A DNA stretch of 43,433 nt from Erythrobacter sp. GTDB lineage: Bacteria > Pseudomonadota > Alphaproteobacteria > Sphingomonadales > Sphingomonadaceae. Each line of letters begins with the position of its first letter. Position 1 is the first letter of the stretch. Position numbers and translations under genes: made by a program. Of the stretch, positions 24,121 through 32,677 are shown piece after piece. The notes under the pieces were generated by a model. That model was not told the DNA's origin. It searched no databases and saw nothing but the letters and a program-made list of their open reading frames with translations. The stretch is from positions 1 to 43,433 of the forward strand of contig JASJDE010000018.1 of the NCBI GenBank assembly GCA_030065195.1, given 5' to 3'.

Positions 24121-24199
24121 AGCCCAACCGCGGATCCAGATTGCTGATGGAACGAGGTTCCGGTCGATCTTGATCCGGACGCGGCCCGACCTGGGGCGA

Positions 24200-25351
24200 T
24201 CAGGAAAGACGAGCCATGAGTCGGCGGTATCCGAGCCTTCTGCTGGAATCTCCGATTCGCTCCGAGGCAGGCAGTTCCTCGAGAAGGGTCACTTTGTGCG
24301 CCATGGGAGATAGACGTTCGACCAAGGCCCTTAGCAAGGAGCGAGCGTGTGCCGACCCCAGGCAAACATGCTTGCCTCCGCCAAATCCCACATGCGGGTT
24401 GGGTCGACGGTCGATCCGAAACACATTGGGCTGATCGAAGACGGTCTCGTCGTGGTTCGCCGAAGCGAAACAGAGTCCGACGCGCCCGTCGGGCGGCACG
24501 GAACAGCCGAGAATGTCGGTTTCAGCCGGGCATACGCGGCCGATAAAGCTCAGAGGAGAGGTGAAACGCACGAACTCCTCCACGGCAACGTTCACCAATC
24601 CGGGATCGTCCGCGATGGCCCGTGCATCGGCCGGATTGTGTACGAGTTGCGCAACGATCTCGGAAATTGCATTGATCACCGTGTCCCTGCCACCGGCAAA
24701 AGTCAGGTTGGCAATGCCGGATAGCGTTTCGTGGTCGAGAGGCTGGTCGTCCAGTTCCAGCCGGGTCAGAAACGCGAAGAAATCATCGGCCTCCTCGTTC
24801 GCGCGCGCTCGTTCGAGCTGTTCGGATATGTACGTTTCGAGTTGTCGTCCCTTGGTGGCACCATCGCCTTCGCGGTACATCGAATTGCCCCACTGGATCC
24901 ATCGCTCCGCTTCGGTCTGCGGCATTTCGAGAAGGATCGCCAGCGCGTGCGACTGCAGGGGCAACGCGAACTCCGACACGATTTCGACCTCACCGGCCCG
25001 GCGTGCCCGATCGAGCATCGTCTCGACCAACGTCTCGATCCGGGCGACATAGTCGGGCTTGGTCGGTCTCAGGAACCAGGGGTCGAGCAGCTTGCGAAAG
25101 GCGGAGTGCTGCGGGGGATCGAGTTCGATCGGAATCTGCCTGACGCTTCGGACATTCTCCTCCGACGGGATCGGCACTCGAAACGGCGCATCGGAGCTGA
25201 ACGTTTCCCAGTCCCTGATGGCAGCCCTTACATCCTTGTGTCGCAGGATAAGCGGGATTCGCTCGCCATCAACTTCGTGGACGAGGACGCCGTCGCCGGC
25301 TCGCGCGCGTTCAAAGCCATCGCGCGGTCGCAGCCCCGCGTCATTGTTCAA
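24200..25351 (-). CDS. cytochrome P450
   Basis: A complete 383-aa soluble bacterial P450. The I-helix motif is FAGGRDTV, the K-helix is EEFVRF (ExxR), and the heme loop is HVGFGGGKHVCLGSAHA with Cys as the iron ligand. ELDPPQHSAFRKLLDPWF is the usual N-terminal block. It starts at TTG 25351 with GGAGA upstream and overlaps the sulfatase stop by 11 bp, so the two are translationally linked. It would need a ferredoxin and reductase encoded elsewhere. The paired sulfatase suggests a sulfated organic substrate that is desulfated then hydroxylated; that is inference. Confidence 0.92.
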   Translation of the reverse strand: MNNDAGLRPRDGFERARAGDGVLVHEVDGERIPLILRHKDVRAAIRDWETFSSDAPFRVPIPSEENVRSVRQIPIELDPPQHSAFRKLLDPWFLRPTKPDYVARIETLVETMLDRARRAGEVEIVSEFALPLQSHALAILLEMPQTEAERWIQWGNSMYREGDGATKGRQLETYISEQLERARANEEADDFFAFLTRLELDDQPLDHETLSGIANLTFAGGRDTVINAISEIVAQLVHNPADARAIADDPGLVNVAVEEFVRFTSPLSFIGRVCPAETDILGCSVPPDGRVGLCFASANHDETVFDQPNVFRIDRRPNPHVGFGGGKHVCLGSAHARSLLRALVERLSPMAHKVTLLEELPASERIGDSSRRLGYRRLMARLS

Positions 25352-26846
25352 ACTCTTGTCTCCATCTCTCGATGTCCGCTTTGAAACGCTCTATCAGGGC
25401 CGGGTTTTCAGAACTGGCATCTGTCAACTGACCCGGGTCGTTCTCCAGATCGTAGAGCGCAGTCTCGTCGCGGTCCGGCAGCCAGACGAAATGCCAGCGG
25501 GCGTCCCTTCGGTAATAGCCTGATAGCGATGCGCCCATGTGATCCTGTGTCGCGCTATCGGGTTCGCCGCGAAAATTCGTTCCGGACCGGTGCTGGGTCA
25601 GGCGACCAATGAAATAGTCGCGGACGCTGGCCGCTGCTTCCCCTTCGATGGCGTTGCGGAGGGAAAAGCCCGGCAAGCCCGCGGGCGCCTCGGCTCCCAC
25701 ATAGTCAAGGATCGTCGGCATCACATCGATTGCGCTTGCGAGCGTTTGGGTATCGCGCAGCGCCACGATCCTGCCTTGCCAGTAGAAGATGATCGGAGTG
25801 CGGAATCCGGTGTCGAAGAACGATCCTTTCCCCCGCGGGCCGCCATTCGCGAAGGTTACGTGATTGTCGGCATATTCGACGTCGGCCGCTTGCTCCCAGC
25901 CGTTATCGTTGATGTAGACTATCAGCGTGTTGTCGAGCACGCGTTGGTCTCGCAGCGCGTCGATCAGCTCGCCGACGCCCCAATCGAACCAGGCGATATT
26001 GGCGTAGTAGAGCTTGGCCGATTCGGACAGTTCTTCGCGATCCTCGAAGAACTTGTAGAACCGGTCGGGCGGGTTGAGCGGAACGTGCGGCAGCGCCGGG
26101 CTGTACCAGACGAAGAATGGCTGATCGGCATTTTCGGCGATGAAGTCGGTTACGGGCTTCATCGTGTTGCGGCCGATATCCATGCCCTGGCCGCCCATGA
26201 ACGTGAAAAACCACTTGTCCCCCAGATCCGCAGCGTCCTCCCATTGCCAGCTGCCGGTCATGCCGTGGGTGAATCCTCCGTGGCGAAAGCTCTGTTCCCA
26301 CCATTTGCCGGATTGGTGCGAAACGTAACCATGCTCCGAAAGCACGCGCGGCAGGGTCGGGAATTCCTCGATCGCGCCGGTTTCGTACTGACGATGGAGC
26401 ACGCGTCTCTCCTGCTCGGTATCGACCACGGCGGGGAGCTCGTCGTCGGCCATGCGTCGATCCGCAATCTCGATTGCCCGTTGCTCGTATTGCACTGGGT
26501 AGAGGCCGGTGATCAGCGATTGCAGGGTGGGGCGGCAATGGTTCGATGTCGAATGGCCGATCTCGAAGACCGCCCCGCCATTGCCAAGGATATCCATATT
26601 TGGCGTGATGACGTTTTCATCGCCAAGGAAGCCGAGATAGGGCCATCCCAGATCATCGGCGATGATCAGGACGACGTTGGGCGGGCCGTCCGGACGACGC
26701 GGTTTCACGGTCCGGTCGATCTCTCCGGCATAGGTTTCATCGAACACGCCGCCGAAATCGTAACCGGTATCGCCGTTCTCCTCCGCAGCTTCGCCGCACC
26801 CGACCAGAAGCAATCCGATTGCAATCAGGCTAGCGATGTGGCGCAT
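25341..26846 (-). CDS. lipoprotein arylsulfatase (S1 type) with variant active-site signature
   Basis: A 501-aa sulfatase with a lipoprotein signal (LLLVGC, Cys17). Metal ligands are in NVVLIIADDLGWPYL and INDNGWEQ; other catalytic blocks are HQSGKW and PALPHVP. The formylglycine site is NHCRPTLQSLITG with Cys104, which reads C-x-P-T-L where the canonical motif is C-x-P-S/T-R; Leu108 replaces the usual Arg. ATG 26846 follows GGAGAGGAG. It is upstream of and overlaps the P450 gene and faces an FGE gene that would convert Cys104 to formylglycine. Sulfatase identity is sure; the substrate is unknown. Confidence 0.93.
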   Translation of the reverse strand: MRHIASLIAIGLLLVGCGEAAEENGDTGYDFGGVFDETYAGEIDRTVKPRRPDGPPNVVLIIADDLGWPYLGFLGDENVITPNMDILGNGGAVFEIGHSTSNHCRPTLQSLITGLYPVQYEQRAIEIADRRMADDELPAVVDTEQERRVLHRQYETGAIEEFPTLPRVLSEHGYVSHQSGKWWEQSFRHGGFTHGMTGSWQWEDAADLGDKWFFTFMGGQGMDIGRNTMKPVTDFIAENADQPFFVWYSPALPHVPLNPPDRFYKFFEDREELSESAKLYYANIAWFDWGVGELIDALRDQRVLDNTLIVYINDNGWEQAADVEYADNHVTFANGGPRGKGSFFDTGFRTPIIFYWQGRIVALRDTQTLASAIDVMPTILDYVGAEAPAGLPGFSLRNAIEGEAAASVRDYFIGRLTQHRSGTNFRGEPDSATQDHMGASLSGYYRRDARWHFVWLPDRDETALYDLENDPGQLTDASSENPALIERFKADIERWRQEFEQ

Positions 26847-26933
26847 GATGGCTCCTCTCCTATGCGTGCACGCGCAGCCTAGCGAAAAGCCGCGGCTCTT
26901 CCAAAATCGAACATCGAGGTTAGGAATTGCGCG

Positions 26934-27890
26934 ATGCGTCGCTCCGCCTTCCACTTCGCTATGTGCGCTCTCTTGGCGGGGTGCACCTCGGGACCTGCAG
27001 AGGACGCTTGGGTTGGGCTGCCCGGAGGATGCTTCACCATGGGTGAAATGCCCGCCTATGCTGAAGAAGGCCCGCCCACGAAGACATGTGTCGAACCGTT
27101 CGAGATAGCCAGCCACGAAGTTACCAATGCGCAGTTCGCCGCGTTCGTCGAAGCGACCGGTTACGAAACGCGAGCCGAACGCGGATGGCGCGCGGACGAG
27201 GCGGGAGGGCCGGGCATCGATCTGCCACCTGGCTCTGCGGTCTTCGTCGCCCCGATCGCAAAGCCGCGCGGCAATCTCGATTGGTGGAAGTTCGTTGAAG
27301 AGGCCAATTGGAGGCAGCCGGCTGGGCCAAAGGGCACGACAGAGGGTCTCGAGAACCACCCGGTGGTTCACGTCACCCGCGAGGATGCCCAAGCCTACGC
27401 CGATTGGGTCGGAGCCAGATTGCCGAGCGAAGCCGAATGGGAATTCGCGGCGCGGAGCGCACCTACAGGCGAGGTTTCCCCCTGGGCCGATGTCGACGAA
27501 GCCATTCGCGTCAAGGGGGCGAACACGTGGCAAGGCGTCTTCCCGATGCGCAACACGGCAGAAGACTCGTTCGAAGGGCGCGCTCCGGTCGGGTCTTTTC
27601 CCGCCAATGCTTTCGGTCTCTACGACATGATCGGGAACGTCTGGGAATGGACGGCATCGCCCTATGCGCCATCGCATTCCCCACGCGATCGGGGAATTGC
27701 CGGCGAAAGAGGGTTCGATCCGAGCCAGCCACAGAATGCGGTGGGAACGATCAAAGGCGGTTCCTACCTGTGTGCGGACAATTACTGCGCGCGTTTCCGC
27801 CCCGCTGCCCGGCAGGCGCAGGACCTGTCCTTCGGGACCTCGCATATCGGATTCCGCATCGCCCGCGACGCCCGGCAGCGGCAACAATAA
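26934..27890 (+). CDS. formylglycine-generating enzyme (FGE/SUMF1 family), lipoprotein
   Basis: A 318-aa FGE-sulfatase-domain protein that would oxidise the active-site Cys of sulfatases to formylglycine. It has GGCFTMGE, EVTNAQFAAFVEATGY, the HPVVHVTREDAQAYADWVG and RLPSEAEWEFAAR blocks, and GNVWEWTASPY. The copper-binding pair needed for catalysis is present: Cys280 and Cys285 in GGSYLCADNYCARFR, so this is a true FGE and not a degenerate homologue. Its N-terminus (MCALLAGCTSG, Cys17) is a lipoprotein signal, placing it outside the cytoplasm. It is divergent from the sulfatase with an 87-bp gap. Confidence 0.93.
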   Translation: MRRSAFHFAMCALLAGCTSGPAEDAWVGLPGGCFTMGEMPAYAEEGPPTKTCVEPFEIASHEVTNAQFAAFVEATGYETRAERGWRADEAGGPGIDLPPGSAVFVAPIAKPRGNLDWWKFVEEANWRQPAGPKGTTEGLENHPVVHVTREDAQAYADWVGARLPSEAEWEFAARSAPTGEVSPWADVDEAIRVKGANTWQGVFPMRNTAEDSFEGRAPVGSFPANAFGLYDMIGNVWEWTASPYAPSHSPRDRGIAGERGFDPSQPQNAVGTIKGGSYLCADNYCARFRPAARQAQDLSFGTSHIGFRIARDARQRQQ

Positions 27891-28016
27891 CATGCTCTGG
27901 GCCATGGTGTGGCTCGCAATCGCAACGCGCGGCGCCAATAAAAGCGTCCGACGATCGGCAACGCAGTTGGCAAGCGCGGCTTGCTCGGTTTGCCACGCAC
28001 GACTAGGGGCATCGCC

Positions 28017-28901
28017 ATGACCAAGAAGAACCCCGATCACGATCTAACGGATCGCAAATTCTATCGCGCCGGCGAGGAAAGCCGTTTTGCCGAGGACAGC
28101 CCGGAACGCACCCCGCAAACCGAGCATCCCGCGTACAAGCTCGCGTTTCGCGATCACGACTTCATGCTGCGCGACGAATTGCGACCGGTGCGTTTCCAGC
28201 TGGAGCTGCTCAAGCCGGAAATGTTGCTTGACGAAGCGCGGGTCGGGTCCACCATGGTGATGTACGGATCGGCGCGTATCCCTTCGCCCGAACAGGCCCA
28301 GGCAAAGATCGATGCGGCCAAGGACGGGAGCGAATTCGAACAGAAAGTCGCCGAGCGGCTGGCGGCCAAGGCCAAGTACTACGACGAAGCTTACAAGCTG
28401 GCCAAGCTGATCTCCGAAAAGGCGATCATCGAAGACGGCAAGCGCCAGTTCGTCGTATGCTCTGGCGGGGGGCCATCCATCATGGAAGCGGCCAACCGCG
28501 GCGCGAGCGATGCCGGCGGGGAATCGATCGGCCTCAACATCATCCTGCCGCACGAGCAGGCTCCCAACTCCTATGTGACCCCCTATCTGTCGCTCAACTT
28601 CCACTATTTTGCGTTGCGCAAGATGCATTTCCTGCTGCGTGCGCGGGCTGTGGCGGTATTCCCCGGAGGGTTCGGGACCTTCGACGAGTTCTTCGAACTG
28701 CTAACCCTGATCCAGACCGGCAAGATGAAGCCGATCCCGATCCTGCTTTTCGGGCGAGATTTCTGGACCCGTGTGGTCGATTTCGAAGCGATTGCCGAAG
28801 AAGGTACGATTTCGCAGAAGGATCTCGACCTGTTTCACTGGTGCGAGACGGCCGGAGAGGCGTGGGATCACATCGCCGAATTCTACGAACTCAACGGCTA
28901 G
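28017..28901 (+). CDS. LOG-family protein (TIGR00730-like)
   Basis: A 294-aa protein of the lysine-decarboxylase-like/LOG family, many members of which are nucleotide 5'-monophosphate N-glycosidases. The two family motifs are CSGGGPSIMEAANRGA and VFPGGFGTFDEFFE (PGGxGTxxE). An N-terminal 100-residue extension (MTKKNPDHDLTDRKFYRAGEESRF) makes it longer than plant LOG proteins, as in other proteobacterial paralogs. ATG 28017 follows TAGGGGC. Its stop overlaps that of the convergent thiD by 4 bp. The substrate is not certain. Confidence 0.87.
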   Translation: MTKKNPDHDLTDRKFYRAGEESRFAEDSPERTPQTEHPAYKLAFRDHDFMLRDELRPVRFQLELLKPEMLLDEARVGSTMVMYGSARIPSPEQAQAKIDAAKDGSEFEQKVAERLAAKAKYYDEAYKLAKLISEKAIIEDGKRQFVVCSGGGPSIMEAANRGASDAGGESIGLNIILPHEQAPNSYVTPYLSLNFHYFALRKMHFLLRARAVAVFPGGFGTFDEFFELLTLIQTGKMKPIPILLFGRDFWTRVVDFEAIAEEGTISQKDLDLFHWCETAGEAWDHIAEFYELNG

Positions 28902-29716
28902 GCGCCCTCCCGTTTCAGGCTCCGGACGGCATGGTGTCCCAAAGGCCCATTGCCCGCGCCGAAACCCGGAGCCGCAGCGATCGCAGAAACGACAAACCGA
29001 CGTCCCAGACGCACGGCATGCTCCAGCGATTGTCCGTGCCCAATCAAAGTTGCGATAGCCGAAGAGAGCGTGCAGCCGGTCCCATGCGTGTGACGGGTGT
29101 CGATACGGGCATGGTCGAAGGACACCGCGCGGCTTTCCGGCCCGACCAGCACGTCGAAAATGCGGCTGTCGTCGGTGTGACCGCCTTTGGCGAGCACGTG
29201 GCACCCATATTCCTGGGCAAGCGTCATCGCAGCTTCCCCCATCGCTTCGGCGGTTCGCGGCTGGCTGTCGGTGAGTAGCTCCAGCTCGGGCAGGTTGGGC
29301 GTGAGCAAGGCGGCGAGGGGGAATAGCTTTTCCCGCATTGCAGAAGTCGCCGTGCCGTCGATCAAGGCCGCGCCGGAGGTGGCAATCATCACAGGGTCGA
29401 GGACAATCGGTGCGGCCACATCCACCAGTGCTCTGGCCGTGTGCTCGATAATGTCGGCATCGTGCAGCATGCCGATCTTGATCGCATCCACGCCGATATC
29501 TTCGACGCACGAGCGGATTTGCGTCCCCACGAATTCGCCCGATAGGGGAGTGATCGCCTGAACCCCCACGCTGTTTTGTGCTGTGACGGCGGTTATCGCG
29601 GTCATCGCGTAGCCGCCCAGCATTGCGATGGTCTTGATGTCGGCCTGGATGCCCGCTCCGCCGGACGAGTCCGATCCCGCAATGGAGAGGATCCGGGGGG
29701 GAGGATCCTTGTTCAA
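28898..29716 (-). CDS. thiD: hydroxymethylpyrimidine/phosphomethylpyrimidine kinase
   Basis: A 272-aa ribokinase-fold kinase that phosphorylates HMP and HMP-P in thiamine synthesis. It has ILSIAGSDSSGGAGIQADIKT at the N-terminus, IVLDPVMIATSG, TPNLPELELL and the phosphate loop HGTGCTLSSAIA. It starts at TTG 29716, which overlaps the preceding DUF1272 stop (TTGA) and follows GAGGAAG; no ATG fits. It is translated in the glmM-DUF1272-thiD series. No thiamine riboswitch is visible upstream. Confidence 0.94.
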   Translation of the reverse strand: MNKDPPPRILSIAGSDSSGGAGIQADIKTIAMLGGYAMTAITAVTAQNSVGVQAITPLSGEFVGTQIRSCVEDIGVDAIKIGMLHDADIIEHTARALVDVAAPIVLDPVMIATSGAALIDGTATSAMREKLFPLAALLTPNLPELELLTDSQPRTAEAMGEAAMTLAQEYGCHVLAKGGHTDDSRIFDVLVGPESRAVSFDHARIDTRHTHGTGCTLSSAIATLIGHGQSLEHAVRLGRRFVVSAIAAAPGFGAGNGPLGHHAVRSLKREGA

Positions 29717-29937
29717 GCTTCGAACTTCCTCACTGTCGACGGAGGATACTTGTCATGCAGTTTGGCTGCACGCGTGGGCCGATCCATCAACTCGCCGCCG
29801 CAATTGGGGCAGGCATCGTCAAGCTCTTCGGCGCAAACCGTGCAAAAGGTGCATTCAAAGCTGCATATGAAGGCGCCGGGGGTCTCGGCGGGAAGGTCTG
29901 TGCCGCAACGTTCGCAGTCCGGTCGCATTTCCAGCAT
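29713..29937 (-). CDS. DUF1272 small cysteine-rich protein
   Basis: A 74-aa protein. MLEMRPDCERCGTDLP followed by ICSFECTFCTVCAEE and CPNCGGELMDRP is the DUF1272 signature, with eight cysteines in C-x2-C style pairs that likely bind zinc. ATG 29937 has a GGAGAC site. It lies 11 bp after glmM and overlaps thiD by 4 bp, so it belongs to that operon. Function unknown. Confidence 0.88.
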   Translation of the reverse strand: MLEMRPDCERCGTDLPAETPGAFICSFECTFCTVCAEELDDACPNCGGELMDRPTRAAKLHDKYPPSTVRKFEA

Positions 29938-29948
29938 TTGCCTGTCTC

Positions 29949-31286
29949 CTACGCAGCCGCTCGAACCGCGTCGCACACGCGATCCACGACGGCCTCGACT
30001 TGGGAGGAATCGTCTCCTTCGGCCATGACGCGGATCACGGGTTCGGTGCCCGACGGCCTGATGACCAGGCGACCTTTCCCTTCCAGTTCACCTTCGGCAT
30101 CGGCAATTGCAGCCTTTACGGCGTCATTGTCGAGCGGTTTGCCACCATCATACCGGACGTTCTTGAGCAATTGCGGCACGGGATCGAACAGGTGCAGGAT
30201 TTCGCTCGCCGGGCGCTGCGATCTCACCAGGCTGGTCAGCACCCGCAGCGCGGCTACGGTGCCGTCTCCGGTTGTCGAATGATCGAGCAGGATCATGTGC
30301 CCCGATTGTTCCCCTCCGACATTGAAGCCGCCCAGTTTCATGCGCTCGAGGACGTAGCGATCGCCGACCCTGGTGCGTTCGAGCGATAGCCCCTGAGCGG
30401 CCAAGTACCGCTCGAGGCCAAGATTCGACATGATTGTCGAAACGACACCACCTCCGCGCAGGGCCGCTTTTTCGTGCATGCGCGTGGCGATCAGAGCCAT
30501 GATCTGGTCGCCGTCGACCGCGCGGCCCTTTTCATCGACCACGATCAGACGGTCGGCATCGCCATCGAGCGCGATCCCGATATGCGCGCCTTCTTCGACC
30601 ACTTTGGCCTGCAGCGCTTCGATCGCAGTCGATCCCACGCCGTCATTGATGTTGGTGCCATTCGGCGTGACGCCGAGTGTCACCACATCCGCGCCCAATT
30701 CCCAGATGGCCGAAGGAGCGACCTGATAGGCGGCACCGTTGGCGCAATCGACCACCACCTTGAGTCCGTCGAAACGCACTTCGGAGGCCACCGATTGCTT
30801 GAGCGCGTGAATATAGCGCCCGCGCGCATCGTCGATCCGCCGTGCCCTGCCGATTGCCTCCGGCATGGCCAGCATCGGCGCTTCTTCCAGCAGCGCTTCG
30901 ATTTCCGCTTCGGCTTCGTCCGACAGCTTGAATCCATCCGGGCCGAACAGCTTTATCCCGTTGTCGGGGAAGGGGTTATGGCTTGCGGAGATCATTACTC
31001 CCAGATCGGCGCGCATTTCCCGCGTAAGCAAGGCGATGGCGGGCGTGGGCAGCGGGCCGGTCATGATCACGTCCATGCCGACACTGGTAAAGCCCGCGAC
31101 CAGCGCGCTTTCCATCATGTAGCCGGACAATCGCGTATCCTTGCCGATCACGACGCGGTGCTGGTGGCCACCGCGCAAGAAGTAATTGCCGGCCGCCTGG
31201 CCGACGCGCATCGCGGTTTCAGCGGTCATGACTCCGGCATTGGTGCGGCCCCTGATCCCGTCGGTGCCGAAGAATTTGCGTGACAT
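29949..31286 (-). CDS. glmM: phosphoglucosamine mutase
   Basis: This enzyme turns glucosamine-6-P into glucosamine-1-P for peptidoglycan and LPS precursors. The 445-aa protein has [11 protein letters not shown], the phosphoserine loop [19 protein letters not shown], the metal loop ALDGDADRL and the sugar loop GGEQSGHMI, ending with the phosphate-binding [16 protein letters not shown]. The ATG at 31286 gives the standard N-terminus. It is divergent from the DAACS transporter, and first of the glmM-DUF1272-thiD series. Confidence 0.96.
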   Translation of the reverse strand: MSRKFFGTDGIRGRTNAGVMTAETAMRVGQAAGNYFLRGGHQHRVVIGKDTRLSGYMMESALVAGFTSVGMDVIMTGPLPTPAIALLTREMRADLGVMISASHNPFPDNGIKLFGPDGFKLSDEAEAEIEALLEEAPMLAMPEAIGRARRIDDARGRYIHALKQSVASEVRFDGLKVVVDCANGAAYQVAPSAIWELGADVVTLGVTPNGTNINDGVGSTAIEALQAKVVEEGAHIGIALDGDADRLIVVDEKGRAVDGDQIMALIATRMHEKAALRGGGVVSTIMSNLGLERYLAAQGLSLERTRVGDRYVLERMKLGGFNVGGEQSGHMILLDHSTTGDGTVAALRVLTSLVRSQRPASEILHLFDPVPQLLKNVRYDGGKPLDNDAVKAAIADAEGELEGKGRLVIRPSGTEPVIRVMAEGDDSSQVEAVVDRVCDAVRAAA

Positions 31287-31390
31287 TGCGGGCGTTGCCC
31301 CTTGTTGTTTTCTTGCTCGATTTGTCACCTGCTTCTGGCGCGGTTATCGCGCGAAGGGAAGGGCGCAGGCCGTTACAAAGGATCAAATTC

Positions 31391-32677
31391 TTGACTGACA
31401 AGGGTGAGGTGGCACCGGCCGCGCTTGGGCAACGCTTCGAACTGGTGACAATCCGATTGCCGGTTGTCCTGACGTTTGCAGCGCTCATCATTGGTCTCAG
31501 CATGGGCGTGCTGCTTGCCGATGGCGGTCTTCCCGACTGGCTGCACGAAGTCGTGGCACTGGTCGGCAGCCTGTGGCTGCGCGCGCTCCAGATGACGATC
31601 ATTCCCCTCGTCGCCAGTCTGCTGGTGCTTGGAATCGCGCAAATGATCGGGGCGGCCCGCGCCGGGGCGGCAGCGGCACGATTCCTCGCCCTCGTCTTCG
31701 GGGTCCTGATTGCAGGCGGCATCTTCACGGCGATCGTCTTGCCGCTCGTTCTGCAGGTCGTCCCCATTCCAGAAGCCGCTGCGGGTTTCCTCGCGGATGT
31801 GCCGGACGGCGAACAGGAAGTTCCGGGAGCGCTCGAATTCCTGGGCTCGCTGGTTGCACCCAATGTGATCTCGGCAGCCGCCGAGACGGCCATGCTGCCA
31901 TTGACCATCTTTTTCGCTTTGTTCGCCGTGGCGATCACGCGCTTGCCCGAATCCCAGAGCGAGCGCTTGCTTGGTTTCTTCCATGCCCTCGCGAACACCA
32001 TGCTGCTGATCATCGGCTGGGTGTTGTGGCTAGCACCGATCGGCGTGCTCGCGCTTGCATTCGGAGTGGGTCTGCGCAGCGGGGGAGGCGCATTTGCCGC
32101 ACTGGCCCACTACATCATTGTTGTATCCGCGATGGGCGGGTTCGTCTTGGTTCTGGCCTATGCGCTCGCTTGGCTGTTCGGCGGGATCAATCCTGTGCGC
32201 TTCGCAGGGGCCGTGGTTCCCGCACAGGCGGTCGCGATCTCCACGCAAAGCTCGCTCGCCAGTCTTCCCGCCATGCTCGACAGTGCGACGCGTCTGAAAT
32301 TGCGGCAGAGCACCAGCGAATTCGTGTTGCCGCTTGCCGTTGCTATCTTCCGGTCGACCAGTGTGGCTATGAACCTTGCGGTCGCGCTTTACGTCGCAGC
32401 TCTGGCGGGGATCGAGGTATCGGCACCGCTGATGGTGGTGGGGATTGCGGTGGCCGTGATCATCAGCATTGGCTCGGTGAGCCTGCCGGGATCGATCAGT
32501 TTCGTCGTCTCCATCGGTCCCATTGCCCTCGCGATGGGTGTTCCGATTGAGCCGCTCGCGCTGCTGGTCGCCGTCGAAATGCTGCCCGACATCATGCGTA
32601 CGCTTGCAAATGTCACCATGAACATCGCGGTGACATCGGTGGTGGATCGCGGCGCGGACGCATCCGACGCCGCCTAA
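31391..32677 (+). CDS. dicarboxylate/amino acid:cation symporter (DAACS) family
   Basis: A 428-aa transporter with eight or more membrane helices. The first loop signature is STQSSLASLPAML (family SS-x-x-T/S-L-P), and the end has LPDIMRTLANVTMNIAV. The sodium-site motif NMDGT of GltPh/DctA is not conserved; the matching helix reads STSVAMNLAVALYV, so coupling may differ. I start it at TTG 31391 with AAAGGA eight bases upstream; GTG 31409 after GGGTGAG is the alternative, and an in-frame ATG at 31280 would overlap glmM and is unlikely. It converges on ecfG with a 4-bp overlap. Confidence 0.87.
   Translation: MTDKGEVAPAALGQRFELVTIRLPVVLTFAALIIGLSMGVLLADGGLPDWLHEVVALVGSLWLRALQMTIIPLVASLLVLGIAQMIGAARAGAAAARFLALVFGVLIAGGIFTAIVLPLVLQVVPIPEAAAGFLADVPDGEQEVPGALEFLGSLVAPNVISAAAETAMLPLTIFFALFAVAITRLPESQSERLLGFFHALANTMLLIIGWVLWLAPIGVLALAFGVGLRSGGGAFAALAHYIIVVSAMGGFVLVLAYALAWLFGGINPVRFAGAVVPAQAVAISTQSSLASLPAMLDSATRLKLRQSTSEFVLPLAVAIFRSTSVAMNLAVALYVAALAGIEVSAPLMVVGIAVAVIISIGSVSLPGSISFVVSIGPIALAMGVPIEPLALLVAVEMLPDIMRTLANVTMNIAVTSVVDRGADASDAA

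Noticed and set aside
24128-24184. Inverted repeat GGAAC-GAG-GTTCC (24149-24161) and GCGGATC/GATCCG arms between two convergent genes
   Set aside because: It resembles an EcfG -35 or a terminator, but there is no -10 at the right spacing and no T tract on either strand.
27970-27984. GCAAGC-GCG-GCTTGC inverted repeat upstream of the LOG gene
   Set aside because: It is short and GC-rich, 33 bp before the start codon, with no T tract or known operator pattern. It could be chance.
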